Assembly: GCF_005484965.1 (NCBI RefSeq)
Contig: NZ_CP034036.1
Coordinates: forward strand, 3,658,001-3,722,000
Reading direction: 5' to 3'
DNA from: Brenneria nigrifluens DSM 30175 = ATCC 13028
GTDB taxonomy: Bacteria > Pseudomonadota > Gammaproteobacteria > Enterobacterales > Enterobacteriaceae
Length of the DNA: 64,000 bases
Part shown: positions 1 to 7,775 of the stretch, piece after piece
How the letters are laid out: the number at the start of each line of letters is the position of its first letter
Numbering within the stretch: the first letter of the stretch is position 1
Notes under the pieces: model-generated
Told to the model about the DNA's origin: nothing
The model's database searches: none
Seen by the model: only the letters and a program-made list of their open reading frames with translations
Translations under genes and position numbers: made by a program

Positions 1-74
1 TTGCCAGCCATACGCCGATGATGCATTGGTGTGTTCTCATTGATATTTAATGGTTATTTTGATGAAATCAGGAA

Positions 75-97
75 AACCTACGTTTTAACCTACACTT
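75..97. repeat. Left 23-bp direct repeat (putative attL)
   Basis: This stretch matches positions 42,939-42,961 in the same orientation at 21 of 23 bases. Both copies contain the element ACCTACACTT. The right copy lies just upstream of the P4-type integrase gene, so the pair probably marks the ends of the integrated island. No tRNA gene is visible at either end. Bases 1-74 contain nothing I can identify. Confidence 0.55.
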
Positions 98-216
98 TAC
101 TAACTAATTGATTTATCTGTTGTTACTACCCTATAGTACGTTGATGGATTATCGCATGCAGTTTACGAAATACCATTTAGTTACACTCAGAGTGAATATA
201 AAGGTAAAATACTAAA

Positions 217-1134
217 CTACCTCAGCCACCCAACAAGCACCCCTTCAAGCTTCGCCAGCGCCTGAATATGCTTTTCTTTTTGCATTCGACCGATATTTTG
301 CAACTTCCATTTCACCGCCGGTAAATGCTTAATTTGGTCTTCAGGAGCGAGACTCCAATCTGGTTGACCACTTTTGAAAGACATCAAAAAATCATAGTCC
401 CGCTGCGTGAATTGTACTTTGAGAGCAGTAACCATTAATTTGGGTATCGCATTGAGTTCTTCCAGAGAGACCTCATCGAATGTCATTCCGTTAAATTCAT
501 GCGCATATAGCTCAGAAATATCTTTCCAGCGGGGATTTAGTACCTCTGATAATGGGCGTGGGTGTCCCAGCAGATAAGCGATGAAACCATTAAAGATGTG
601 GCGATCAATACCCTGCGTTTCGAGTAGCATTTTGACGTCATAAAAATCCCGGGGATGCTGCCTGTCCATGGCGGCACAAAGCTTACCACCATAAAGGTCG
701 GCAAGGGAGACAACCTGAATGGTAGCAAAACCGAATTCATCCTCTACTGCGTCAACAACGTCACGCTCCTTAGGAGGATACAACGTACCTCGCGCAACAG
801 GCGATACCTCAATCTTTATCTGTGCCTCCTGAGAAGAAACCACAATGCGCATTTCATCAGGGTTATTCGTTTGCAGCACCGCCGAAATATCGGCTTGTTG
901 TTGCAGTATTTCGGCAATACGGTTCAATGCAGCGCGAACGTTTGGCAAAGCCTCATTCCTACTTTCCAGCGGGATGTAAGCCAAATCGATATCAACCGAT
1001 AAGCGGGGAAAATCACGAACGAACAAGTTAATCGCCGTTCCGCCTTTTAATGCAAAACAGCGCTCTGTTGCCACAAGCGGCAGTGCTCGCATCAATAATG
1101 CAACCTGCCGGTAATACGGTGAATTTTTATCCAT
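217..1134 (-). CDS. AbiEii-type nucleotidyltransferase toxin
   Basis: This is the toxin of a type IV AbiE toxin-antitoxin pair, a family known to give abortive phage infection and to modify RNA by nucleotidyl transfer. I chose the ATG at 1134, which gives about 305 residues, because it overlaps the end of the upstream antitoxin in an ATGGATAA arrangement. The nucleotidyltransferase signature is visible as KGGT at residues 30-33 followed by a D-x-D pair at about 48 and 50. A later A-x-x-x-R...RDFYD block is also typical of the family. It is the second gene of a two-gene minus-strand operon and appears intact. Confidence 0.9.
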   Translation of the reverse strand: MDKNSPYYRQVALLMRALPLVATERCFALKGGTAINLFVRDFPRLSVDIDLAYIPLESRNEALPNVRAALNRIAEILQQQADISAVLQTNNPDEMRIVVSSQEAQIKIEVSPVARGTLYPPKERDVVDAVEDEFGFATIQVVSLADLYGGKLCAAMDRQHPRDFYDVKMLLETQGIDRHIFNGFIAYLLGHPRPLSEVLNPRWKDISELYAHEFNGMTFDEVSLEELNAIPKLMVTALKVQFTQRDYDFLMSFKSGQPDWSLAPEDQIKHLPAVKWKLQNIGRMQKEKHIQALAKLEGVLVGWLR

Positions 1135-1900
1135 GTGATAACCCATCATTAATAAACTTTCCGGGTACGGTGATCTGATACTGCTTATCCAACTTACCAC
1201 CGGCTACTATCTGTCGTTTTCCGGCTCCTAAATCAATGTTGTTTTTATCGATCCGTTTGACCCAGGGATGTGCATAGTAATCGGCTAAAAAAAGGTATAA
1301 ACGATTGGTCTGCACTGCCCGGCTGGCACGAAGAAGCATTTCCACCTTACGCGGACTCAGATTAACTAATCCCTGAAAAAGCTCGGCGGCATGCTCAAAA
1401 GTGATACATCTTGGCACAGCATCTGCCAGCTCGTAAGCCGCCAGTTCAGGTACGCTGGCTTTTAACGCTTTACCTTTAATCTCGACTTCTATCAGATACT
1501 TCTCGTCAAGCTGCGACAACTTCTGATTAGATAGCAACAGCCACTCAACGCCGGGAAACTCCCTAAACCACTTTGGCAACGCCGCCTTCTCTCCGACATA
1601 CAACCAGATACGTTGCTGTTTAAGCTGGAGATAATGGGAACGCCCCTGATAAACAAGACTGGTCAGCCCGGCCAAATGTACTGGGATTGATAACTGATTT
1701 TGCAGGCATAACACAGCATCACTCCACTCCGGTTCACGTCCTACCCGAACATACACTCCGGCACGCAATTTTCGCAGCCAGTTACTTTGGGTGTACTTAT
1801 GCGCCAAAGAAGGGCTGATGCCGTACTCTGTCAGCCAGGACTGTACCACCAGAGAACCGGGATCGGTATTCTGCAAAAGCCAGTTTAATTTTGATGCCAT
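1127..1900 (-). CDS. AbiEi-family antitoxin
   Basis: This is the antitoxin partner of the AbiEii toxin. In this family an N-terminal winged-helix domain represses the operon and the C-terminal domain counters the toxin. The ATG at 1900 is preferred over the ATG at 1927 because a GGTGA Shine-Dalgarno-like sequence lies just upstream; it gives a protein of about 257 residues. The sequence has the expected N-terminal segment in which a short helix-turn-helix precedes 'GVYVRVGREP'. Its last codons overlap the toxin start, implying translational coupling. The region from 1,901 to about 2,051 carries the promoter side and nothing else I recognise. Confidence 0.87.
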   Translation of the reverse strand: MASKLNWLLQNTDPGSLVVQSWLTEYGISPSLAHKYTQSNWLRKLRAGVYVRVGREPEWSDAVLCLQNQLSIPVHLAGLTSLVYQGRSHYLQLKQQRIWLYVGEKAALPKWFREFPGVEWLLLSNQKLSQLDEKYLIEVEIKGKALKASVPELAAYELADAVPRCITFEHAAELFQGLVNLSPRKVEMLLRASRAVQTNRLYLFLADYYAHPWVKRIDKNNIDLGAGKRQIVAGGKLDKQYQITVPGKFINDGLSHG

Positions 1901-2051
1901 ACATTCACCACTGGTGCAATAATACATAAAATAATAAACTATTAAGCTGACAAGATGTCAACATTGAAAGTAATCGCCCCAGCGATAAAAGGTAGACATG
2001 CGACTTGCATCGCCACTGGCTGAGTAATGATTTAGCAAAGGGCAGGCACGG

Positions 2052-2222
2052 CTAATCAGCCAGGCGAAGATGTGCAAACTTGTTGCGTAGAATTTTAAGC
2101 GAAGCTTCGATTTGGCTGGAGGACTGCCTTGTCTCAAGTGCTGTCGAGGTCGCAACAGAACGAGCGATATCTGCGCGGGACGGCTTGGCATAAGACACCT
2201 GTATTTTTTTATAGCCGCTCAT
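2052..2222 (-). CDS. Small hypothetical protein downstream of doc
   Basis: This is a 56-residue basic protein of unknown function, starting at an ATG preceded by CAGGAAC. It lies 26 bases past the doc stop codon and on the same strand, so it is probably the third gene of the phd-doc transcript. It is rich in serine and alanine, with a helical C-terminus (SSQIEASLKILRNKFAH). A longer reading from a TTG at 2,252 is possible but lacks a ribosome site. I do not recognise the family. It could be an accessory to the toxin-antitoxin module or a chance small ORF. Confidence 0.4.
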   Translation of the reverse strand: MSGYKKIQVSYAKPSRADIARSVATSTALETRQSSSQIEASLKILRNKFAHLRLAD

Positions 2223-2248
2223 AATAGTTCCTGAAAGGTTGAAGGTGC

Positions 2249-2641
2249 TCAACGCGTTGGGGTAACATTGTCCACTAAGTCCCGTAAAGACCGCGCTAAC
2301 TGGTCAACGGTTTTCTCGCCTGTTGCTGCCTCTACCGTTAAGTTTTCCAGCGTATTGTCGGTATCACGGATACTGATACCGTTGCGGTAGAGAAACGTCA
2401 TGGTAACAAAAAACGCAGTGCGCTTATTACCATCATTAAAAATGTGTCCACGAGCGATAGCGACCCAGTAGGTGGCGGCGAGCTCAAAAACATCTGTAAC
2501 GCCTTCATAGTGTGTGCGGTTTTGCACCCGATAGATGAGTGCTTCCGCTCTGCCGGAGTCCGGCATGCCGGCAACGCCGGGAAACCGTTGCAATATACAG
2601 TCATGGAAAGCGATAACTTCCTGAGCGCTGACCCATATCAT
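2249..2641 (-). CDS. doc: Doc toxin (Fic/Doc family)
   Basis: This 130-residue protein is a death-on-curing toxin. Doc proteins are Fic-fold kinases that phosphorylate elongation factor Tu and stop translation. The diagnostic Fic motif is present at residues 66-76 as HIFNDGNKRTA, with the catalytic His and the phosphate-binding DGNKR loop intact. The length is usual for Doc. Its ATG overlaps the last bases of the phd antitoxin gene (ATGA), so the two are translationally coupled. The toxin looks functional. Confidence 0.92.
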   Translation of the reverse strand: MIWVSAQEVIAFHDCILQRFPGVAGMPDSGRAEALIYRVQNRTHYEGVTDVFELAATYWVAIARGHIFNDGNKRTAFFVTMTFLYRNGISIRDTDNTLENLTVEAATGEKTVDQLARSLRDLVDNVTPTR

Positions 2642-2859
2642 CGGTTTGTCAGCGCCTCTACAGTATGACCGTGGCGTTGCATAATCACATCGAACTCGGC
2701 ATCCAGTTTAGCATTCTGGTATGTCTCGAATTCAGCCTTGCTGATAACCACTGCGGAACTGCCATCTCTGCGGGTGATTTCAACCGGTTCACCCTGGGTG
2801 GCGACATCCAGTACTTCTGAGATATTGGCCCGAGCCTGAGTTGAGGTGTAAGTACGCAT
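2638..2859 (-). CDS. phd: Phd/YefM-family antitoxin
   Basis: This is the antitoxin and autorepressor for Doc. The start at 2859 is supported by AGGAGA placed seven bases upstream, giving 73 residues; the ORF extends further upstream but would run through the operator. The N-terminus (TYTSTQARANISEVLDVATQGEPVEITRRDG) has the Phd/YefM DNA-binding fold signature. The C-terminal tail, which in this family threads into the Fic active site, ends in EALTNR. The stop overlaps the doc start. Confidence 0.9.
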   Translation of the reverse strand: MRTYTSTQARANISEVLDVATQGEPVEITRRDGSSAVVISKAEFETYQNAKLDAEFDVIMQRHGHTVEALTNR

Positions 2860-2873
2860 GATGTGTCTCCTGA

Positions 2874-2896
2874 AGTGTACATTTATATTGTACACT
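2874..2896. promoter_or_regulatory. Palindromic operator of phd-doc
   Basis: There is a perfect inverted repeat, AGTGTACA at 2874-2881 and TGTACACT at 2889-2896, separated by seven bases. It begins 15 bases upstream of the phd start codon. Phd of phage P1 represses its operon at palindromes containing GTGTACAC, so this is very likely the autoregulatory site. Confidence 0.7.
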
Positions 2897-2967
2897 TAGT
2901 GTTATTTTGATTCAAATATAAAAAATCATCATCAAGGGCTACGTAACTCTACGCATGAGGTCTTTTT

Positions 2968-3504
2968 TTACAATGAAGCAACCGAGAATGTGCCCTTTAA
3001 ATCCGGTGCCTCATAAGATCTCTGTCTTATTGCTTTGTCCGATACCGTCATGTTTCTTAAAGATATTCTTTGGAAAGAAACATCGGAATCATTGAAAGTC
3101 TCAGCTATCATTGTGTTGGTAATCAGATCAAAGTTTTTCTCATTTTTTTCAGATATATTAGAACAGATTTTTTTGATTATGCCGATATTATTTTCGAATT
3201 CAAAAATAATAATAAACGCATGAATCCTGTCATATAATCCAAGCTCGCCTTCGTCTTTCCCAATGAAGTAAACTGGCCTGATCGTGGGAAATACTCTAAC
3301 TGAATATAAATAATGGATATCTTTATCAATTAAGTGCTTTTGAATTCTAAATTTATTTTATATATATGGGGATTCAGGCTCAACATTATCATCAGATGCA
3401 TTCAATATATCAAGGATAAATAAATCTTCTATTGGAGGTAGGGGTTCACCCCCCTTGGAAATATAAAATTGTGCATTTTTGGTTAGCTCTAACTTCTCAA
3501 GCAT
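2968..3504 (-). pseudogene. Unknown gene interrupted by an in-frame ochre codon
   Basis: Reading the minus strand from an ATG at 3504, which has AAAGGA seven bases upstream, gives 48 codons, a TAA at 3358-3360, and then 129 further codons in the same frame up to a TAA at 2968. The open frame on both sides of the stop has sensible protein composition, for example 'GKDEGELGLYDRIHAF' in the second part. A single intact protein of about 178 residues therefore seems to have been broken by one nonsense mutation. I do not recognise the family. It lies between toxin-antitoxin genes and a replication module. About 130 bases before its start are empty. Confidence 0.5.
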
Positions 3505-3631
3505 CACAGTATCCTTTAGAGGTAGAAATACAGAATATATTCGAGAAATAGTTTCAACAACAACCTACTAGATTAAAGAAAATTAATCAATTCATTCTGT
3601 TTTTTATCCTCTGACATTGATGCCACCGATT

Positions 3632-5149
3632 TTACTCCTGTGCTTCGTTTTTCAGCACAATGCGCAGGTACGGGTGTTTCCAGTCATCATCAGACAGTTT
3701 GCTCAAACTGACAAAACCATCATGCTCCAGTGCGCACACTCCGTTGTGGCTGGCAACATAATCGTAGATGGCGCGACTTTCCAGCCCCTGTAACATATGC
3801 GCAAGCAGCTTTCGGCGCATCTGCGAGGTTTGCCATTTTTTCGCTTTCCGGACATTTTTCCATGTACAGTTAAAATTCTGTCCCACCGAACTTCTGACGC
3901 AAAGCCCATAGCGGTTGGTATTGCCGGATGAAAGGTAATCCTCAATAAGGCGTTTAAGATTCTCCTTTAACGGCTCCATCAGCTTTTTCCAGCGAGTCAG
4001 CACCCTGCCAGCCTCAGCTTCTCCCAGTTGTTTGTTCAGACGTTTTCTGGTCACGCTTTGAAACGACAGACTTACCGAACCGGCGTTGAAAATGGTCGAA
4101 AAACGAAAGCTTTTAACATCATCTTCATCAACCCCCAGTTTTTTACTGATATAGCTGGTTTCAAGACGTTTCATATTTTTGGGCGACACGCCAATGCGTA
4201 CAAGCTCATGCCGCAGGATCTCCAGTTGACTGCTTTTAATATCGTAGTTATATCCTTTCGCCAGACACGCCCATTTCATCCCTTTCGGAAGGTACTGAAA
4301 CCCTTTACCCACCTCAAACGAACGCCCCCCCAGACGGGCGGTTTTGTACGACTGGGGATAAGCCACAATCAACGGACTGATACTGATGGCTTTCACCCCC
4401 ACATCGCAGAGATGGCTAATAAAATTATGGTAATACATCATATTGACGGAAGTTGGATGCGCATTGCAGTAATCCCTCAATGCATCAAGATTGATATGCA
4501 AGTAGTCAAGCTGGTCATAGACCTGCTTAACCCGCTCCCTGAAGGCCGTATCCGGTATTTTACGCTTTGATACCTGATGACAAACGACAGGCTTCTGAAT
4601 GGATGCCAGCGCAACCAGCTCTTCCAGTGTCAAAGGCTCCTGCCGTTTATCATAAATATCGGTCAGATAGCTGTAGCGATCTTTACGTTGTAGATATTCC
4701 TTGCGATCCCCTGGAAACAATGCTTCCAGCAGTCGCTTTGAGAGTGCAAACTCACGGCATTTATGCTTCGCGGCGTCATGCCTGATGATTTTGATAAGTT
4801 TTGCCGCTTCCAGCTTTTCCAGCGCCCTCTCAAAGGGAAGCTCGCGTGACTGCTTAAAAACCGCAGGGGCAACGCTCTCACCGAGAGAGTATGGGAAAGG
4901 GACAGAACATGTCCATTTACCGTTACCTTTAAAACGAGCTTTTTTACAAGTATTTCGACTTGCTGTTGCGCTGCATATAAGATGCTGTATAAGGATGGCT
5001 ATCGATATGTAATAAGTGGGTTTACATCTTCCATCGCAATTATCATCAAAGGGAACGCTAAAAATGGCTTTCCTGAATATCTTGAGCGTTCTTTCTGTAA
5101 CGAGAATATTATTCTTTGTACAATAGGCTTTCATTTCATTGTGCTCCAT
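3632..5149 (-). CDS. Putative mobile-element polymerase/replication protein with a family A-like palm
   Basis: This 505-residue protein has no obvious named family, but three blocks in order look like the palm of family A DNA polymerases or T7-like single-subunit polymerases. They are YDIKSSQLEILRHEL (motif A-like, with the Asp and the SQLE), a K...R...TIFNAGS segment (O-helix-like), and HMLQGLESRAIYDY followed by CALEHDGFVSL (motif C-like HDG). The N-terminal 150 residues are basic and cysteine-containing (CDGRCK). It is preceded on the same strand by a Rep-like gene and an AlpA regulator, which supports a replication role. The usual Tyr-Gly of motif B is not clear, so the polymerase call is an inference. 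It could instead be a noncatalytic replication initiator. Confidence 0.5.
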   Translation of the reverse strand: MEHNEMKAYCTKNNILVTERTLKIFRKAIFSVPFDDNCDGRCKPTYYISIAILIQHLICSATASRNTCKKARFKGNGKWTCSVPFPYSLGESVAPAVFKQSRELPFERALEKLEAAKLIKIIRHDAAKHKCREFALSKRLLEALFPGDRKEYLQRKDRYSYLTDIYDKRQEPLTLEELVALASIQKPVVCHQVSKRKIPDTAFRERVKQVYDQLDYLHINLDALRDYCNAHPTSVNMMYYHNFISHLCDVGVKAISISPLIVAYPQSYKTARLGGRSFEVGKGFQYLPKGMKWACLAKGYNYDIKSSQLEILRHELVRIGVSPKNMKRLETSYISKKLGVDEDDVKSFRFSTIFNAGSVSLSFQSVTRKRLNKQLGEAEAGRVLTRWKKLMEPLKENLKRLIEDYLSSGNTNRYGLCVRSSVGQNFNCTWKNVRKAKKWQTSQMRRKLLAHMLQGLESRAIYDYVASHNGVCALEHDGFVSLSKLSDDDWKHPYLRIVLKNEAQE

Positions 5150-5494
5150 TTATTAATTCAACACTGTTTACAAACAGCAGATACAGCACAATTAATTACG
5201 CATGCACAAAAAACATATTCTCTAGCCCCACTTATTTATGGGCTAAATTAAAAACACAAAATCAGTAAAAATGTGCCCCAGGGGATGAGGGATATCTGTG
5301 GATGAATGTCTGGAGTGAATTCGTGGAATTAGCTAATACTTGTATCCCCATACTATAGCCATACAACGCATATATGACCTGTGTGGAGGCTTGCCTCAGG
5401 CTACTGCCTGTCACCATCTCCATCTGATACATTTTTTTGTTGACCGCGTGACATGCATATAGCGGCTTCCGTGCCGCTGAGTCTCCTGACTGGC
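5150..5494. other. Intergenic region between the two replication-module genes
   Basis: No credible gene lies here. It contains a short inverted repeat, TAGCCC at 5223-5228 and GGGCTA at 5240-5245, about 75 bases upstream of the polymerase-like gene. The remainder is mixed AT-rich sequence with no tandem iterons that I can see. An origin or a promoter for the downstream gene is possible but is not demonstrated. Confidence 0.4.
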
Positions 5495-6604
5495 TTATTT
5501 CCCGCGATACTCAAGCCATTTCTGGCGGTTGTTGTACTCCCAGTACTGCGGTTGCGCCAAAATACCCAATTTCGCCAGTACTGACGGTAACAGACCCCAG
5601 ATGGCCTCTGCGTCAAATAGCGTCACGCGATGCTCTTTCATGCGTTTATCCACGCGTTTCTTAGCGGCTTTTTGGGTGGCGCTGACAGCCTTGCCGTTCA
5701 ACTTACTGGCAGGACGAAACTTCGCGCGGGCATCTGGAACGGGCATTTCTCCGAGCCGTTTAACGAAATCAGGGTCCAGCCCCTTATCCTCAAGCATATC
5801 CCGGTGCCAGAATGCCAGACGGGATACCAGATTGGTCATATGCGACAGATTGCGCAGCATCAGCTTCTGTTTACCAGGCGAGAAGCGCAATTCCAGACGC
5901 AGGAAATGCTCAAGCTGGCTTTCCTCCAGCGTCAGCAATGCCGCAGCATAACGCTCCTCGACACTGAGAGACGGCGCATTAACCTTGGCATAGACGGAGG
6001 CAACCAACGTGCTTAAACCGAGCCGCAGCCCTTCTTCCGGGCCGTGCAGGTCATAGTATTCACCCCCATGCATTTTTTTAAGGCCGATCAGATAGTCATG
6101 AAACTGCATCCCCACCACATCCAGCGCGTAATGGATGGTTGTCACCCATGCGCTACGCAGCCCCCGGTACAGATATTTTCCGAGGCGTCCCTTGCGTCCC
6201 AGCCACAGGAACAGATCAGTGATCTGCACAGGTGAGTAGTGCTGTGGGCTGAACTCCATACGCATCACGCCACGATTCTTACTTGTGGGCGAAAAGTAGA
6301 TCATCATCAACACCGGATGCACAGAGCGTTTGTCAGCAAGCCGGATCTCCATGACAGAGCGGTAGAGATCATCACATTCTTTCTTACCCGCAGGACGGCA
6401 TTTGATGAGATAGCCGCTACCTGATTTCAGGGTATTCAGACGTTCAATCAGCACTTTATTTTGTTCACTGCCAAGATCTGTTACCCATGACATTTTATCA
6501 ATGTGGCCGTAACAGAGGTTTCCGGCGCTATTTCGCACCAACCGAACTATATTTTTCAGACTGTCCACGCGTTTACTATCGTACGTATTTTTCGCTTTTT
6601 TCAT
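5495..6604 (-). CDS. Putative replication initiation protein (Rep-like)
   Basis: This 369-residue protein resembles replication initiators of filamentous-phage and plasmid type. The central block TTIHYALDVVGMQFHDYLIG, followed by LVASVYAKVN and then FLRLELRFSP, follows the order 'D-l-D ... vY-K ... R-x-E-x-R' seen in the Rep_trans-type family. The C-terminal 80 residues are strongly basic (AKFRPASKLNGKAV...KKRVDKRMKEHR), as expected for DNA binding. The start has GGGAG eight bases upstream. It lies between the AlpA gene and the polymerase-like gene on the same strand. The family assignment is moderate and no active-site tyrosine is assigned with confidence. Confidence 0.5.
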   Translation of the reverse strand: MKKAKNTYDSKRVDSLKNIVRLVRNSAGNLCYGHIDKMSWVTDLGSEQNKVLIERLNTLKSGSGYLIKCRPAGKKECDDLYRSVMEIRLADKRSVHPVLMMIYFSPTSKNRGVMRMEFSPQHYSPVQITDLFLWLGRKGRLGKYLYRGLRSAWVTTIHYALDVVGMQFHDYLIGLKKMHGGEYYDLHGPEEGLRLGLSTLVASVYAKVNAPSLSVEERYAAALLTLEESQLEHFLRLELRFSPGKQKLMLRNLSHMTNLVSRLAFWHRDMLEDKGLDPDFVKRLGEMPVPDARAKFRPASKLNGKAVSATQKAAKKRVDKRMKEHRVTLFDAEAIWGLLPSVLAKLGILAQPQYWEYNNRQKWLEYRGK

Positions 6605-6636
6605 TGTCGGCTCCCGGCTTGTTTAAGCCAGCAACG

Positions 6637-6684
6637 GGCAATAGCAGTCCCCCCGGATATATACGGGATCTCACTGCTATTACC
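6637..6684. repeat. Nested inverted repeat upstream of the Rep-like gene
   Basis: Two 12-base arms (6637-6648 and 6673-6684) pair with one mismatch. Inside them CCCG at 6652-6655 pairs with CGGG at 6664-6667 around a TA-rich loop. The whole could form a two-stage cruciform 33 bases upstream of the Rep-like start codon. Its position fits a double-strand origin, an operator or a terminator. There is no T-run on either strand to favour a terminator. Confidence 0.5.
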
Positions 6685-6749
6685 TCTGATTAATGAGCTA
6701 CCAGTTATAGTGGGTAGGTTGGGGGTTATATGAGGCTTATAGATGCTCA

Positions 6750-6944
6750 CTATTTTGCGAGTGCCACTTTTTGCAGTTCACTGATGTGTGCCTCAACCTC
6801 TTTCAGTCGCCACGCAACACGACGGGCACCAATCTGGACAGGTTCAGGGAACTTGCCCGCTTTGATTTGGCGGTAAAGCGAAGCGCGAGATACAGGGTAG
6901 ATATCGAGAACGGTTTTAAGATTGATAAGTTTGCAGCTATTCAT
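6750..6944 (-). CDS. AlpA-family regulator/excisionase-like protein
   Basis: This is a MerR-like helix-turn-helix protein of about 64 residues of the AlpA family, small activators or excisionases carried by P4-like satellites and islands. Its core, LKTVLDIYPVSRASLYRQIKAGKFPEPVQIGARRVAW, matches the family pattern closely. I chose the ATG at 6944, with GGAG upstream, over a GTG at 6959. It heads a minus-strand run of AlpA, Rep-like and polymerase-like genes and faces a divergent gene at 7,231 across a large inverted repeat. Confidence 0.85.
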   Translation of the reverse strand: MNSCKLINLKTVLDIYPVSRASLYRQIKAGKFPEPVQIGARRVAWRLKEVEAHISELQKVALAK

Positions 6945-7069
6945 TTTATGTTGCTCCACGAAGAGCCGTTCGGGATGAACGGCAACGTGGGCGATTTACA
7001 ACAACGATTACAGCGACTATTTTTTGGAAAAAATGACCCGTTTTAGCCACAAAATTACAGAACAGTCAC

Positions 7070-7171
7070 AACGGTCACGTGACGGTCGTGACAATTTACC
7101 TTTTTGGTGAAATTCATCCTCATTAGGGATAGTGTGATTTTTGTGACAATCACGACAGTCACGTGACCGTT
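7070..7171. promoter_or_regulatory. Long inverted repeat in the divergent alpA/7231 intergenic region
   Basis: Arms at 7070-7091 and 7150-7171 are inverted copies with one mismatch over 22 bases. Each contains the perfect 10-base palindrome GTCACGTGAC (7074-7083 and 7158-7167). The 58-base spacer includes further GTGAC words. The position between divergent genes suggests paired operators for a dimeric regulator, or an origin element of the replication module. Confidence 0.6.
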
Positions 7172-7230
7172 TCAGGTGTAAGCTAAGTCTCAGATGACAA
7201 AAACCTTAACGTCAGTCAGAGGCATAAAAA

Positions 7231-7734
7231 ATGGCAAAAGATAAAAACAAGATAAAAGGCTCGGCCCCCAAATCAGAAGCTCAAAGGCAGTCAGTTCGAA
7301 GGGAAAAACTCGAAAAAGAATTTGGTAAAGCCGTTACGTTACACATGTCAGAGGCTAATAAAAAAAGACTGGATCAGGTTACGGAAAAGCTGACCGGTAA
7401 CTATCGTCCTGGCACACGTGAACGGAGTGTGACTATAGCCGAACTGGTTAATCAGTATTACATCAGTTATATCATGCCCCGCTCAGGCAAAATTGCAGAA
7501 TATATTTATGAGAAATATGGTGAAATCTGGGAAATGCAGTTTGTCGAGGAAATGAGAGATAAGGAGATCGTTGCAATAATGAATAAACGTGGAGATGAAG
7601 TCCCGACAAAGAATGAAGATGGAACTATTTCACTGGAAAAAAGAAAATGGCAGGAAGATGATGTTTCCCTATATCGGGATGCTGAAAGCGTTGGCAAACT
7701 GATGAAGAAAGTCAACGACTCTTCCGATTATTAG
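7231..7734 (+). CDS. Hypothetical charged protein, divergent from alpA
   Basis: This 167-residue protein is of unknown function. It is highly charged, with a basic N-terminal 50 residues (KDKNKIKGSAPKSEAQRQSVRREKLEKEF) and acidic patches later. An early segment, KAVTLHMSEANKKRLDQVTEKL, could be a ribbon-helix-helix-like DNA-binding element, but I cannot confirm that. AGAGG lies upstream of the ATG. The gene is controlled from the intergenic region that holds the GTCACGTGAC palindromes, so it may be the regulator or copy-control protein of the replication module. Confidence 0.65.
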   Translation: MAKDKNKIKGSAPKSEAQRQSVRREKLEKEFGKAVTLHMSEANKKRLDQVTEKLTGNYRPGTRERSVTIAELVNQYYISYIMPRSGKIAEYIYEKYGEIWEMQFVEEMRDKEIVAIMNKRGDEVPTKNEDGTISLEKRKWQEDDVSLYRDAESVGKLMKKVNDSSDY

Positions 7735-7775
7735 GGTGCAAGTGCTATCGGTGATTTACAGATGGCGCTGTAGCT

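Noticed and set aside
3035..3223. A plus-strand 62-codon ORF
   Set aside because: It is antisense to the broken minus-strand gene, which has better coding properties and a ribosome site.
4982..5251. A plus-strand 89-codon ORF opposite the start of the polymerase-like gene
   Set aside because: It overlaps a better-supported gene and has no recognisable family or ribosome site.
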